Position numbers and translations under genes: made by a program. Under the pieces are notes generated by a model. The model saw only the letters and a list, made by a program, of their open reading frames with translations, was not told the origin of the DNA and searched no databases. Below, piece by piece: positions 10,349 through 23,131 of a stretch of 27,582 bases of DNA. Numbering within the stretch: position 1 is the first letter of the stretch; the number at the start of each line of letters is the position of its first letter. The DNA comes from Phoronis ovalis (Eukaryota > Phoronida > Phoronidae). Location: positions 1 to 27,582 of the forward strand of contig JAOXYB010041948.1 of NCBI GenBank assembly GCA_028565635.1, given 5' to 3'.

Positions 10349-11809
10349 CTACAAATAAACACATCCATTTTAACATAATAAGCAGCTGATATAACTAACA
10401 ATGACACAACAGTTTTTTCATCAGCTGAATAATAACTCGCCATCTGGTGGTAATTCAAGATACTAAACAATTGTTGGAAGTCTACTCCTCTGATGGTGGA
10501 TAAAATGTAATGGTACATAATAGTTTCATATTTATGACAGGTTAATATTCATATAAGATTCTACAACACTGATGATTTGTTTTATTACAACTAGCTATCT
10601 GCTACCTGGATCATTTCAAGGTGATATAAATGCCGGATACAACATGAAAGTCCCTTCGATATGGTTCCCCTTATGGAGGGCTGAACTACCTCAACTGGCT
10701 TCATAAACTTACTGTGCACAAGCGTTAATGAAATGGACCAAATTTGAATTTGATATCATTCAACAATTTATTTACAATTTTATTTTCTTTAGGAGGGTTC
10801 TGTATCACAATGAGTGATGTCCATTGCACACAAATACAAATTACAAGATCATAATCTGAAAAATAATGCGACTGTCGACATCATAAGTGTGTGAACCTGA
10901 GTTTTAGCAGCTAGGTCTAGATAATTGTATATGTGTTTTACCATGGTAAAAAAGTGTCAGCCATTGCAAATGAAGTATCTGAGTGCAGTTACTCAAACTA
11001 GGTTAGTACGACAGGTTTGAGAATAGCATATCATGGTAGTACTTGGGTAATCAAGTGAAATAATGCACATAAACATTTATACAGCCATATATCATCACCT
11101 ACTCTATCCCTCCTATTTGGTAAGCAGTAGACAAAAGAATTGTAAATGAAATCAAACTTACAATTGTTACATCAGAAGAGAACAGCCCTAAGTGATACTT
11201 GAAAACCTAGGAACAACATATTCAAACAGGACAGAACATTAATTAACCAAAACGCTAATGGGCCTGAACTGCTTTATGTGAATCAGATAAATAAATATTC
11301 ATGTAAAGGTTATATCATAAATGCTTATCACAATAGTTGTCTAGCAGTCACAAGACAACATCAGCCTCCTGACCTTCTAATCCTGTTATTTCAAAACTAG
11401 ACAATGAAAACTTGAGGAATCATTCATCTTTTTATACCTCCAGGAATATCTATCAGAGTATTTTTAAATAGACGTAGCTAGCGCTATTCTAAATTTACAG
11501 ACACTCAAGCCCAAATTGTATTTTAATATGTACATTTTTTAAATATTTAATCTTTAAAGATAACTGTATTTATGTAAATCCATTCTGTACATCCATCTAG
11601 CTGGTTTCTACTTTTTTTTACTGTGGTATTTTTCCTACCATATCCTGCCATATATTTTTTGAAACTTGTTCATCCATTTCACACCTTTTTAATAGGATAT
11701 AACAGTTTAATAAGCAGTATATTAGTACATACAGAACTGGAATACAGATCACAGATACTGAAAAGAAAATATACAGGACCATGTAAAATATCAAAATGTA
11801 AAGACCCAC
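10349..11809. other. 1.5-kb intron
   Basis: Lies between the 700-codon exon (donor GTGGGT at 11809) and the PRKAG2-like exon. It carries the best CTCF-like motif. The first 189 bases continue the open frame of the preceding exon as hydrophobic, T-rich sequence. Confidence 0.55.
10438..10450 (-). promoter_or_regulatory. CTCF-like core motif
   Basis: The minus strand reads CCACCAGATGGCG, which fits the CTCF core CCACYAGRKGGCR at every position. It lies 90 bp upstream of the PRKAG2-like exon acceptor. This is a motif match only; occupancy is not shown. Confidence 0.35.
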
Positions 11810-13909
11810 CATATCTTTAGAATTTTCAACATTTTCAAAATTGCATGATCCAATACTCCTTGGGCTGCTACCAGAAGATGCATTTACCATTATACCAGAA
11901 CTTGTTTCTATCGACAAGCCTCCACCACTACTACGTTCACTCGTCTGTCTCTGAAAGCTCTTTTCAAAATCATCAAACTTGAGAGAATGGTGCAAGGGAC
12001 TAGCAGTAGTTTGATTCTGTTCACCAATTGTACCCTTAGAGCTCACCCGGTCAAAATCAGAACCAGAACCTTGCATTTCAGGTATAATAAGTAAGCCTTT
12101 AACTTTTTCAGAATTGACGGCTGATGTTCCACGTTGCATATTATTAGTTATTGAATACGCACCAAGAACATCACCCCTAGATCTCGGCAAATCAAAAGCA
12201 TTTCCAGCACTTCCACGTCGCTTTTGTCGGTGCAAAATTCCTCCAAGTGGTGTTACATTATCATTGCTTACTTTCTGTGTAATAGTAGGGGTGAAAGATG
12301 TATTTAGGACAGCACCTTGATCTAAGCTACCTCGCCGATTACTAACATTCTGTTTCACAGGAGGGGACATAGAACTGTTTAATATGGCTCCAGGATCTAC
12401 GCTACCTCGCCTATGTGTTATACGCGTCGACTTAGTAGCACTATCTACACTACCTCTTCGTAGTACTTTCTGTACAAATTTCGCCAATGGGTTTAGTTTT
12501 TCTTCAGAATTCTCTTTGTTACTCTGTAGCTGTCTAGTAGTTGACTGGATGAGTGACGGATCAGCGGAGAATCTACGTCCAAATCGCAACTTTTGAACTC
12601 TGGCAACATTATCAAAATCAGGAGAAATATTTTCCTGACTATTTTTGTAGCTGGTCATATCCCCACTTCCTTTACGTTTAAGCTTTTGCAGGAAATTAAC
12701 CAAGGACAGTTTAGACTTTTTACCCATATGAGCATCAACTGATGCAGATCTTCGTCGGAATTTTTTGGAATTTGTATCATCAACAAAATCAACATGTTCA
12801 TCATTATTAGTTGAAGGTTTTTCATCATGCTGCAGCTCATTATGCACTTTAGGTGATACTTCAGTATTTTGATCCATACTACCTCTTCTTTTTATCTTAT
12901 TTATAAAACCAGATAATGGGGACTTCTCTTTTTTAGCAATGTTTGTCAATTTTATGCCGCCGCTCCAACTGCCAGAACGTTTTCTACCATCTTCTTCTAT
13001 TATCTCTGCAAATGCAGGCAAATTATTGACGGGGACACTTGGACGACGTATGACTTTTATCTTAGAGTGTTCCCATTCTCTCTTCAAATTGTCTTCCCCA
13101 TTATCACGTTTTGAAACTTTTAATTCCCCTTGTTCAAAGACTAGAGGTGATATACTTCTGTCCCTTGAAGATGCGTGTGATACAAGATGAGAATCAGGAC
13201 TAAATAACTGATTTGCACCATTACTGCCCCTGCTTTCTGGGACCGATGGCATCTGTGAAGACGATTCACATGAAACATCTTTACTTCCCCTTCGTTTGAA
13301 TTTATAAAGTAAGTTTTTAAATGGGGAATTGTCTCGCTGTCTTTGTTCAGCTGCAGAATCTAAACTGAATCGCCGCATCCCATGGTATCGAAACAGATTT
13401 TTTGGTGTAGAAGTTTGCTGTTTTTCATTGTTAGATCCGTGCGTATTGGGTTCGTTCTGGATTTTCTGTCTAACTGCTTCTAATGGTATTTTGCATGATT
13501 CTACAGTGTCAAATCTGGAACATATACCCTCATCTTTACCTGCTTGTACAGTAAATTTTGCATTTTGTCCAAAACTAGAGTCAGCTTCTTCCAAGTCTTC
13601 AATTCCAGAAGTTTCATCATCTGATAAGTCAGTAGATTCTGTGTCACTGTGGGCATCTAACGAATCCTCCGAGTGTTTGCCCATTTTTTTTGCTTGCAAC
13701 TTCAACAGGCCATCAACAGCTAAATTGCCAGAGACTAAGGAATTATTATCGCAGTCAACTTGACGCTTCAAACAAGTTTCGGAGCCGTGTATTTTAGTCA
13801 GATCATGTGACTCACTTTTTCGCATGTCATTTTCAGAAGTTGAGAGTTTTAACTTTACTGCCGAATGACAGTTCTCATCTGATGACATTTTTGGTACAAA
13901 GTCTCTCAT
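11810..13909 (-). CDS. PRKAG2: 700-codon N-terminal exon of a long AMPK gamma isoform (inferred)
   Basis: Open for 700 codons from an ATG at 13909 that directly follows an in-frame TAA. A second ATG at residue 8 has a better context (A at -3) and may be the true start. The product is predicted to be disordered and Ser/Arg-rich. Residues 81-110 are acidic. Five modules follow the pattern 'S/N/T-P/L ... hydrophobic helix, K/R-rich, R-R/K-G-S', with the serine at 209, 344, 415, 487 and 567. Extra basic-Ser sites occur at 182, 291, 388/390, 448, 503 and 528. These match the PKA-type RRxS rule. No catalytic domain is seen. The exon is ended at ATG|GTGGGT (11810|11809) because that gives phase 0, as the next exon needs, and because the reading frame beyond it becomes T-rich and hydrophobic. 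Linkage to AMPK gamma rests on strand, order, phase and motifs shared with the next exon (RxGSW and LLxKF-R-x-KS). Alternative: an independent unknown gene. Confidence 0.65.
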
Positions 13910-16900
13910 TTATAACGATTACACCAGTAGTAAAAATTACGAGAAATATCGGCTTCAAAAACTCCCCAAGTTTTGTTAAATTTCAAAGGTACCTATTACT
14001 TCCAGAACTTTTGAATAGTTCTTGACACTTGTACAACTAGAGTATCTTCTTTTAACAATTAACATCCAGTTATTTTGACAAGTTAAGTTTACTTACATTT
14101 TAAAATTGGAACCCGACTACTAGAGCACCTTGGTTTACAAGTATCCTGGGTTTAAAATTCCTTTTTCATCAACTACAATTTATTAAATATAAGCTGAATC
14201 ACTCTATCATAAAGTGCTTTATTGTGGTAAATGCGATGTCACCTACATCAATAACAATAAATGTTCTTCAGTATGCAACATGCAATTATTCAGTTCTATA
14301 CTTATTAATGTTCCAGTATCCAATCTTGCGGAAAACATGCACTATAATGAGATTTACAAGCCTGTTCAAACTTGTTATCTGTTGTTATGATTTTAAATGA
14401 TTCTATCTTTTTATACTCCTTAAATATTAAACAAGGTCAGTAATGATGTTGTTCCCAGGTGAATTATCCATCATTTAAAAATCTAACTTTGCAGCTTCAG
14501 TGCTTACAGTAAGCATAAATTCTGAGTCAAGCTACACGTTTAAAAGTAATGTAGCCTTGTGGGCAAACTTATGCGCAGTCGAGTGCATTAACACAATTTC
14601 TGCAACCAAGTTAACAGATATCTGTTTCAGAATTGCGTCATAGCAATTCAGTAAATTGCAGTAAAAGAACTAGTTTATCAGCAATTATTAATATTACTTT
14701 CTCAGACTCCCTTAATTCTCAAGTGCTTCCTGAGACAACATTCCACCATATGGCTTATATGCAATCATGAAATCTGGACTCCAACCATACAGATGCAATT
14801 AGCACATTAATGAACTACAATTTTAATTGAAATAATTTTCCAATAATTCTGATTTGAATAATGAAAAATACTTTTAAAATTTTTCCCTACTGATCTTAGT
14901 TGTCGGACAGTTACTTTTGATCTACAGTTAACAGGAAGTTCAATGTTCAAAAGTCAATTGGATTTCATCTGAATGTACATGCACAAATGCAGTTCTCACA
15001 GATGAATGCTAGAACAATTGGAAATTTGTAGTCTAGTCAGTACAACTTTGTCACTATCTTCACAAGTGCTAAATAAGGTATGAAAATTCTGAACAACTCC
15101 AACTCCTAGTCTTTAAACATTGGATCCAATATGTTTATAATAAGGCACAGGTAAATACAACTTATTTCCAGCTATATATAATTAGAAAATTGCATAAGTC
15201 TCTTGGTTAGAAGTAGTAGACTGAAATTCTTGAACATTTGTTCCTGGCAACACTACTTTCTGAAGGTCATAAAGAGTTTTTCTACAAAATGTTTGTTTAT
15301 TATGCTGATTTGAATATTCTTATACTGTTCCTGCAAACCTGTTTACAAGGTTGTCACTAAAAATAGCCCCTAAAGCACTCTAAATCCAAGCATGCAAAAC
15401 AACATTTAAGATACTAATATCTAATGATAATTTAAGCTGTACAGTGATAGGGTCGGTCTCCCCTTTGACTGCTACATGCTTACACTTGGTCTTTAATCCT
15501 TATGCTGAAGTGTCATGTGCTTATACAGGATATTCCAAATAGAAGGATGTTAGCATAAAGTACGAATTATAACTTCCCACATACAGATTTCCAATGAATG
15601 TCTACCCAAGCATTCACTACTTTCTTCATGGTTAGTTGATCACAGATTAGTTATATGTAATTATACCTCCTTCAAACATTACTTCATTTCTTTTACTGTC
15701 AATTAAGACAATATTTTCTTGTTTACAACTTATTGCAAGTTACACAACCAAATAATATATTTATATAATCCCTTAAGTACATAAACAGCAGACACTGTGT
15801 TCACTCCAAGCATCCAATACTGCTGTCCTGTTCAGCAAGTCTTATATATGAAAGTCAAACAACTAGCTGCACATGTATTTTAAAAATCAAACCTCCAAGT
15901 ACTAACTTCTGAATGTTGAATAATACAATATGTTAACAATATTCAGTTCCCAGGGATGAGCTCCCTGGCAAACTGTGACATTTAAATCAGGGGCAGTAAA
16001 TAGTTATTAATCATTAGCTGGAGGATTGTTGACATTTAATGTCAATATCTAAGGGTAAGATTAGATAACTTCCAAATTTTGTTGATTGTGGATATTTACA
16101 TATATATATCAGAGAATCTATTCTTTTTTCTTTAGATTCACAAGCTATTTACTCTTTCATATACTCGCTCCTCCTGCCTGTCAATAAAAATCAGTTTAAC
16201 AAAATCCTTAAACTGTGCTCCTGTTTAAATCCAAAATCTTGACTGGTCATTCATCTAAAATGTTTCTTGAAAAACAAATTTGATTTAATAAATAGGCAGC
16301 TCAGGTTGGTTAATAGGTTTTATGAGCCTCCTTACTGTTAAATGCCCTGGAATCTATTTAAATGAAAACTACATAAATCATATATCCTCTATGTACGTGT
16401 GTTGTCCATAACAAATATTTTATATTAAGTTAGAATGTAATTTATTTTTAATCCATATTTGTATACAATTCTATATTCTGTAATACCAATAAAGCATACA
16501 ATGAATACTTTTCATATCCTTAGATATTCCACAACATTCGCTAAGTATTGATAAAGTGAAAATGTCTTCCAAATGGTTTGTATCTGTCGGAATATTCAGA
16601 TGATAGGAGTTAAATGCAGTTACATCTGCATGCACAAGCTATTACCAGATCAGGTTTAGATTCCATTCTATAAATAATTAGCATCTTATAAATTCCTTTT
16701 AATTTGTATATCTTTTTTAAAACAATTATTTAAGATAACTTCAACAGTAGCACAATAATATCGAACTCCTTAAATTTCACTGAGACACCATCCTTGAAGT
16801 GAACGCAGTTGTCACTTTCTCCACCAACTTTTAAACTCCTGAAGTTGTTATGTTAAGTAGTGCTGTTGGAATGACACAGGTTAGCAAATTCAGCCAGTGA

Positions 16901-17310
16901 CTGGTCCTAAATAATAGTTATTTTGTTGCCCAGTTCCAGGTAGTCCCTGTGTAACTTATACCACATGACACTTTATTAATTCTCAGGATGACATGTGGGA
17001 CATGTATTTAGGTTAAAAACATAAAAAAACAATTATGCTCATTTGTAGTTGAGATATCTAACAAAATGTTTAAATGTTAAGCATCACTAATTTTGAATAA
17101 GAAAAGGGACATAATTCCACTATAAATGACAAAGTATGATTATAAAGTGACTTTTCAAATTTTTACAAATTATGTTCAAGTTAGTTTTTGACATTACGTT
17201 CCTGTGTGTCAATAGCGATTAAATTCAATTTTGATCTGAAATGCAAAACCATAATCAGAGTTTATGCCTATAACTATGCATATAACGGTACATTAAGTTT
17301 TAACCTGCAC

Positions 17311-17620
17311 CTGATCAGCAGGCTATGACATCATTGTGGTGGTACTAGTCTGAATCAGTCTCGTGACACATGGTAATGTCACATTTATTACGTACATCAT
17401 CGCTTTAACTTGGGACCAAAATGCGTAATTGATTTATTAATCCCAGCTACCAAAAATACGAAAGTCACACTTCGAAAACTTGTGGCGTTTGCCTCAGCGA
17501 TACAAGTCAAAGATTTCAAACCAGTAAATTTCAACAACAACAAATCAATATTCAACGATTTCTTCTGCCTACATCGCTGTCAAACAATGGGTCCAAAACA
17601 GATATTTCTTTGTATACCAT
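17311..17620 (-). promoter_or_regulatory. CpG-enriched patch; candidate promoter or non-coding first exon
   Basis: CpG dinucleotides cluster here (about ten between 17355 and 17580) against a CpG-poor background. The minus strand ends the patch with a donor-like ATCAG|GTGCAG (17311|17310) and has stop codons, so any exon would be untranslated leader. It could start a transcript that splices into the exon region below 13910. A plus-strand reading frame of 80 codons across the patch has no recognisable content. Confidence 0.2.
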
Positions 17621-18892
17621 ATTTGAAGTTTTTTATTAATGCTTTTAGATAATAAAAGCAATCTCCTTCGAACTTATATGCACAACCTGGCTTAAATTAA
17701 TTTTAAAAATCCTCATTTCGTAGGTTTAAAGTATTTTTAACAGAGCAAGGAAAAACTCCCTAACATGTTCAACACACAATATTATTACTGGAAGCTACCC
17801 AGCTATTTGTGTTGTAAAGTATAAGTCAACAAGAAATTTGCACACCAGTACTGCACCTTTTCAATTCAAGTTTGAACAGCTTAAATGTTATTGGAACTCA
17901 TACAACTGTCTAATTTACTTCAAACAGATAAAAAGAATCTACACATTCAATTAAAAGAAGAAATTTTTGTTCATTTTAGACACCCCACTGTCTTGGAATA
18001 CAGCTAGCCTTTTTAAAAATATATATATTTCAGAGAACATAGGGATTGCTGAAAAAGAAGCCCACTGTGGTTTACCTGGAATTCTACCTGTGAGGGAATA
18101 AATGTATATAAAAATACAATTTACTGTAGGATAAAGAATCAAAAAGATGATTATCAAGCTGTTAGCCTCAAAGAATTTCTTATCCAATAGCTTGGAAATT
18201 TAATAGTCACTGGTCTATTGAATGAACTTGCTACCTGATAAACTGGAAGGAAGTGTGATTATAACACCAGAGACACCTGCAGATTATATTAGTAACTAAA
18301 ATAATATCTGACCATGCACAGGTTTAAACTGAAATAAGACTCGAAATGTCCAAGACTGGCATTTATAAAATTCGTTGAAGAACTTCTCCCATATATTGTA
18401 TGTGTTTCAACTTATTAAGTGTACAGACACATGTTAGCCTCAAAAGAAACCATGAAAGTTTAGAAATGTGTTTTGATTATATATGTAGATGTAAACATGC
18501 AGTTAAATTATTCTTCACAGGTCTGAATCAAATGTGTTATTCTGCTGCCACATTTACAACCTAGAAGCTATGATGACAATGATAAGATGCATGCTACATA
18601 CAGAGTATAAAATCTAACATTATCAGAAATTGTATGGCTATAATATCTGTATAAATTACATTTAGAACAATGTCAACCTTTAAGACAGTGACATTGTCAT
18701 TATCTCCAAAAAGTGCACTGAATTTTATCTCTACAAGATACTAAAGGACAAGCAGCATTTTTAAATGCATCAAGCATAGAGATATTTTGTTGCATTATAA
18801 TTTCATTTTACATTCATGGCACAAATTATTTACAGATATATACAAATTCCATAATTGATAGTATCCCAGACAAAACCTTCCTTACTTTGTGC

Positions 18893-18984
18893 CAGCCTGG
18901 GAATGGAACCCACACATTTTGCTCAACTGACTTTTATAGTGGTAAAAGAATCTCAAACCTCTAACCAATTGGCCAAGAAGGCGT
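18893..18984 (-). mobile_element. tRNA-derived SINE head
   Basis: On the minus strand the segment starts near CGCCTTCTTGGCCAATTGG, with an A-box-like TTGGCCAATTGG at 18976-18965 followed by TTAGAGG. A B-box-like GGTTCCATTCC (18910-18900; consensus GGTTCGANTCC) follows. The A-to-B spacing is about 20 bp longer than in a true tRNA, and no clean cloverleaf is seen, so this is a SINE promoter region rather than a functional tRNA gene. The SINE body probably continues towards lower coordinates (to about 18780), but its end is not clear. Confidence 0.55.
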
Positions 18985-21900
18985 CATTTATATATACCAT
19001 GTTATGCTACAGTTGGTAATTACTGGAATGTAACAATAGTAAGAAATTTACTATCATGAAAGCACAAAAAAGAGTGAAGGCAAAGATAAAGATTTAAGGA
19101 CACATAAAGCATGGCACCCACTCACTTGTGCCCTCTCCGCACAGTCTTTCAATCTTCAAACTTTATGTACATACTCTCTAACTCCCTTACTCTACTGATA
19201 CTACTTGTACTGGGTTGATAGCGGAGTTTTCAACCTGATGTTAACATAATCAATATACTCTGCTTTTAAACGTACATCCATTAAATACATTTGAATTTTA
19301 CACGTCTCCATAACAAAAGAAAGTACAATCACAAGCAACAAGCACTAACCTTCCGAGACATCTACCAGTGCACAAATTTAGCAATCTCTTTGAAATTTCA
19401 ACACCTACTATATACCTATGTATTCTCCAATATGGCCCTATTTGTTAACCTGGAATTGACCCTACCTGTTAAATACAGACTAAATAAATAAAGGATACAT
19501 TTTGAGTACACCTTTTAAAATACAGGTGACTATATTAAAAAATAACACACAGCAAAGAATAACAACCTCCTGTGATGTTACCTGTAGTCTTTTAATAGTG
19601 TAGGAAATGAAACTGAGCATATCATTTAAAAGAAATATTTTAAGGGGAATTCAAAATTTTAGAGAACTACACGTATGACTCCTGTATTATAACTATTGAT
19701 CATAAATATCAATATATTATACAAAGCTTACAATTTGTGTCCATGCAATATTAACTTCTTTGATTCCTGGTTAGACAATGAAATTCTGGACTAACAGAAC
19801 ACTTGCAACAAATTCATTAATTCTATTACAATTTGGATAGCGTTCCAAATTTGGAATTTAACAATCCAGTCTTTTTCACAAATTAAACTGTAAGATATCA
19901 TTTATGAAATGTTGGTAGTACAATCAATACCCCAATAGGCCACAAGCACTCATGTATGGAAATGACAAAGAACATTCACGAGTTCACAATAGTGTTTTGA
20001 AATTGGTATATATACAATGTAAAGAATTGTGAAAGTTGTATAAACATGTTTAATGTAACCTTAAAGCCTATGTCACTTTTTTTTACTATTACCTATAAAA
20101 AAGAGATGTGTTCTTTTAATGATAAATTCTAAAAACAGGATCCAAGTCAAACCAAAAACTGATTTTTTTTCAGTTTTCACAATTATTCTAAGAATAGCAA
20201 AATCACTAAAAGTACAAAAATCACTATTTTGAAGAATAATTAAATTTGCTAGCTTTCACTTGTTTGAAAATAATAAAGTAATTATTAATTTGATAGTTCA
20301 AGCCATAGTTTACAGACAAGGATACAACAAAAATATATTTGAAAACATTTTACCCTCATTAATGGTGGTTCCTAAAAAAAGTTACAAAAATTTTAGTCAA
20401 TTTTTATCCTGCAGTTAGTTACAAATACTGTATTAGAAATCATGAGAGTATCCATCTAGTGACAAGAATTGGTACTATACCAAAAGCATTACAAATCAAA
20501 AATAACTCGACAAAAAAAACAAGATATATTTTTTATAGAATTTTTATTTGATTCTACTTGCATGACCTACACTTGCATATGTTAAACAGTACATTGACCA
20601 ACAATTGCAATTATTTTAAATCCTAGAACAATCTAAATACAAACCAGAAATAGCTATAAACAATCAAGCATCTGCCCCATGGCAAACCAGCTCTTTGTGT
20701 ACATTATAAAACCTTCATACCAAATTGAACAGTTGAATTATGCTTTGAAAATACTCAGAAAGACAAACACATATCATCAGCATTCCTAGAATAAGAAGGT
20801 AATGAATTTAGAAGAGACCAACAATGGGAATTCTATACAATTGAAAAACTCATTTAAGATCATACGGACATACAGTGATTCTTATATGGAAAGAGAACAT
20901 ATTTATAACTTTCAGTTAAAAATAAGATGCAAACCTTCAAGAAACAGGGTTTATTTTTGAACCATTTTCTATTTTGATTATTTGACACCAAAATGAACCA
21001 TTATTTTGAAAATACTTTACTATACTTATAGCACAATGCATCAAATTAGAAACATACATGAACTAAAAATACCAAAGCAACCACATGGTAGTTTAATACT
21101 GTTATAAATTTGCAATACGAAATAAGACTGATTTTACGAATTTGTTTCCAGTTTGGGTAGCATACTGCTGCTGTGTGCAGAAAGTATGCTAACCAATTTC
21201 CAATTATGCTGAAGCTTTAATTAAAAATCTTTTTCTTAGCTTAGTATATTAAATGAAATGCCAACAGTGATAGAATATTCACGTGTCAAATTCTATATCT
21301 TAACAAAAATATCAATAACAATTTTTTACAGCAAGCGAAATTGCTTAACATGGATTTGGACATAAATCACAGATTAGCTTCTTTCAGCATATAAAGTACA
21401 AATATAATTTAGCCAGTCAACCTCCTTATTTATATATCCTATAAATAACTTGATACACTTTTAGATATTTTGAGTATGTGTCAACTTTTCACAATTAAAA
21501 TTTTACATTTTATTGATTTCCTTGATGCATGTGCAGTTTGAACAATTAAAAATACGGAGGTGGATCAACAATTCTCGAAGATCTATTTTCTATTTTTACC
21601 ATCCAGTAAGGAGCTGCTTTGTATTTTATCAATTCACCAGAATTCGATTATAAGATGTATAAAACCAAAAAAATTAACAATTGCCAATTTGTAAGAATAA
21701 AACACTCACCTGGCACACTTATATTCCCTTGACAGTTGAATAAAACTTAATAATGCATATACATGGCTGCTAACTCTCAATGTTCTCACAATGCAAGACA
21801 ATTTTGTACATAATGTATATGTCAAAAGCAGAGAATTTGCTCAATAAGTCATATAGTGAGAGGGTGGGCAGGTCTTGTGTAAGATGTAAATTTTGCCACC

Positions 21901-22096
21901 CCTAATGACAACAATAGAGCTGCCCTAGACAACTAATTACATTGTATGGAAACCACAAAAGATTAGATTATATAATATTAGTAGTATATAAACATACATA
22001 AAACCAACCTTGACCTAATAATGGTTTTACTTAATCTGATGAGTAATACCTGCCTGAGTAAGCTGGGCAGACAAACAAATTTGATAACAAACATTC

Positions 22097-22113
22097 ATTA
22101 TTATTATTATTAC
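22097..22113. repeat. (ATT)n microsatellite
   Basis: A run of five ATT units ending in ACT, in the non-coding right half of the window. Confidence 0.9.
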
Positions 22114-22172
22114 TACAACTATTCACTGATTTGTGACCATAAATGTACAGACTAGATTTGCAAGACCGGTCA

Positions 22173-22186
22173 ACACTAGATGGCAC
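22173..22186 (+). promoter_or_regulatory. CTCF-like core motif
   Basis: ACACTAGATGGCAC on the plus strand matches the CTCF core apart from its first base. A motif match only. Confidence 0.3.
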
Positions 22187-23131
22187 ATTTTATGCACTCA
22201 AATATTACATACATTAATGAAAAACTAGAAATTACACAAATGCACCTTAATTGAAACTTTCTCCAATGTTAATCTTTAATATCTAACCTGGCTTATTGCC
22301 AGCATAATGAAAAGCAATCATAAGTTGATTAAATTCGTATACACATATTTTACTAATTTTACCTAAGAACATCAATTCTGTAATAACAATAGGATGTAAG
22401 AACTGTTTGAGATTATAGATAATAGTACAGATTGCTTGTAAAACTACTTTTGTAAGTTTGCTACAAGTACACACATTTGAAGATCAATGACTGCTTTCAT
22501 ATCAACCCAAAACATGGATAGAACACGGTTTATAATACAGACACAGTTTCTGCCTTGTATGGTTAAATGTTAGGTGCCCTGAATAAGAAAATGATGTTAG
22601 CATAGCTACCTGATGAAGTGTAAATATATCATGAGTTTTGTCAATGCATAGAAATTAGAAATCTATCACCAAGGTGATAGTATACTATGAAATCTATTGA
22701 ATTATGTCAATGGCCACTGCCATTAATTTAATTCTGTGATCTCTAGAACTCCAGTGAAGAAGCATAGCTTGGAAGAATCTGAACTTGGAGTTGCATCAAT
22801 TTTAGACATAAATCACATCATGCTACATGCTGAATTGACTACAGTATAGGTTTGGTGTGAAGCATAAGAAACCCTTAGCACTCAATTGACAAGTGGTTAC
22901 AATGATAAAATGAAATCCTGTATTACTTATATAATGACAAGGACAGCACAATATATTTACAACCAAACATGTACAAGCCTAATTAAAGCTCTGGGTCTAG
23001 AAAATAATTAACTGATATTAACTAACAGCAGCACATGGCATCATGCATGTTTGATTTTGTAAAGATCACAGATGCATGATTAATTACAAATATTGAAAGG
23101 ATCAAATAGGTATGTACTCAGGGCTGCTTAA

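Noticed and set aside
13329-13763. Plus-strand 144-codon frame and smaller ones between 11623 and 14025.
   Set aside because: Antisense shadows of the 700-codon exon; their Ser/Leu-rich content mirrors the coding strand.
18080-18100. Minus-strand 12-nt segment (GTAGAATTCCAG) between an acceptor-like cctcacag and a donor-like GTAAAC, as a microexon.
   Set aside because: Far too short to support without transcript data, and it has no link to neighbouring exons.
18893-18984. Functional tRNA gene.
   Set aside because: The B box deviates, A-to-B spacing is too long and no cloverleaf or anticodon arm can be drawn.
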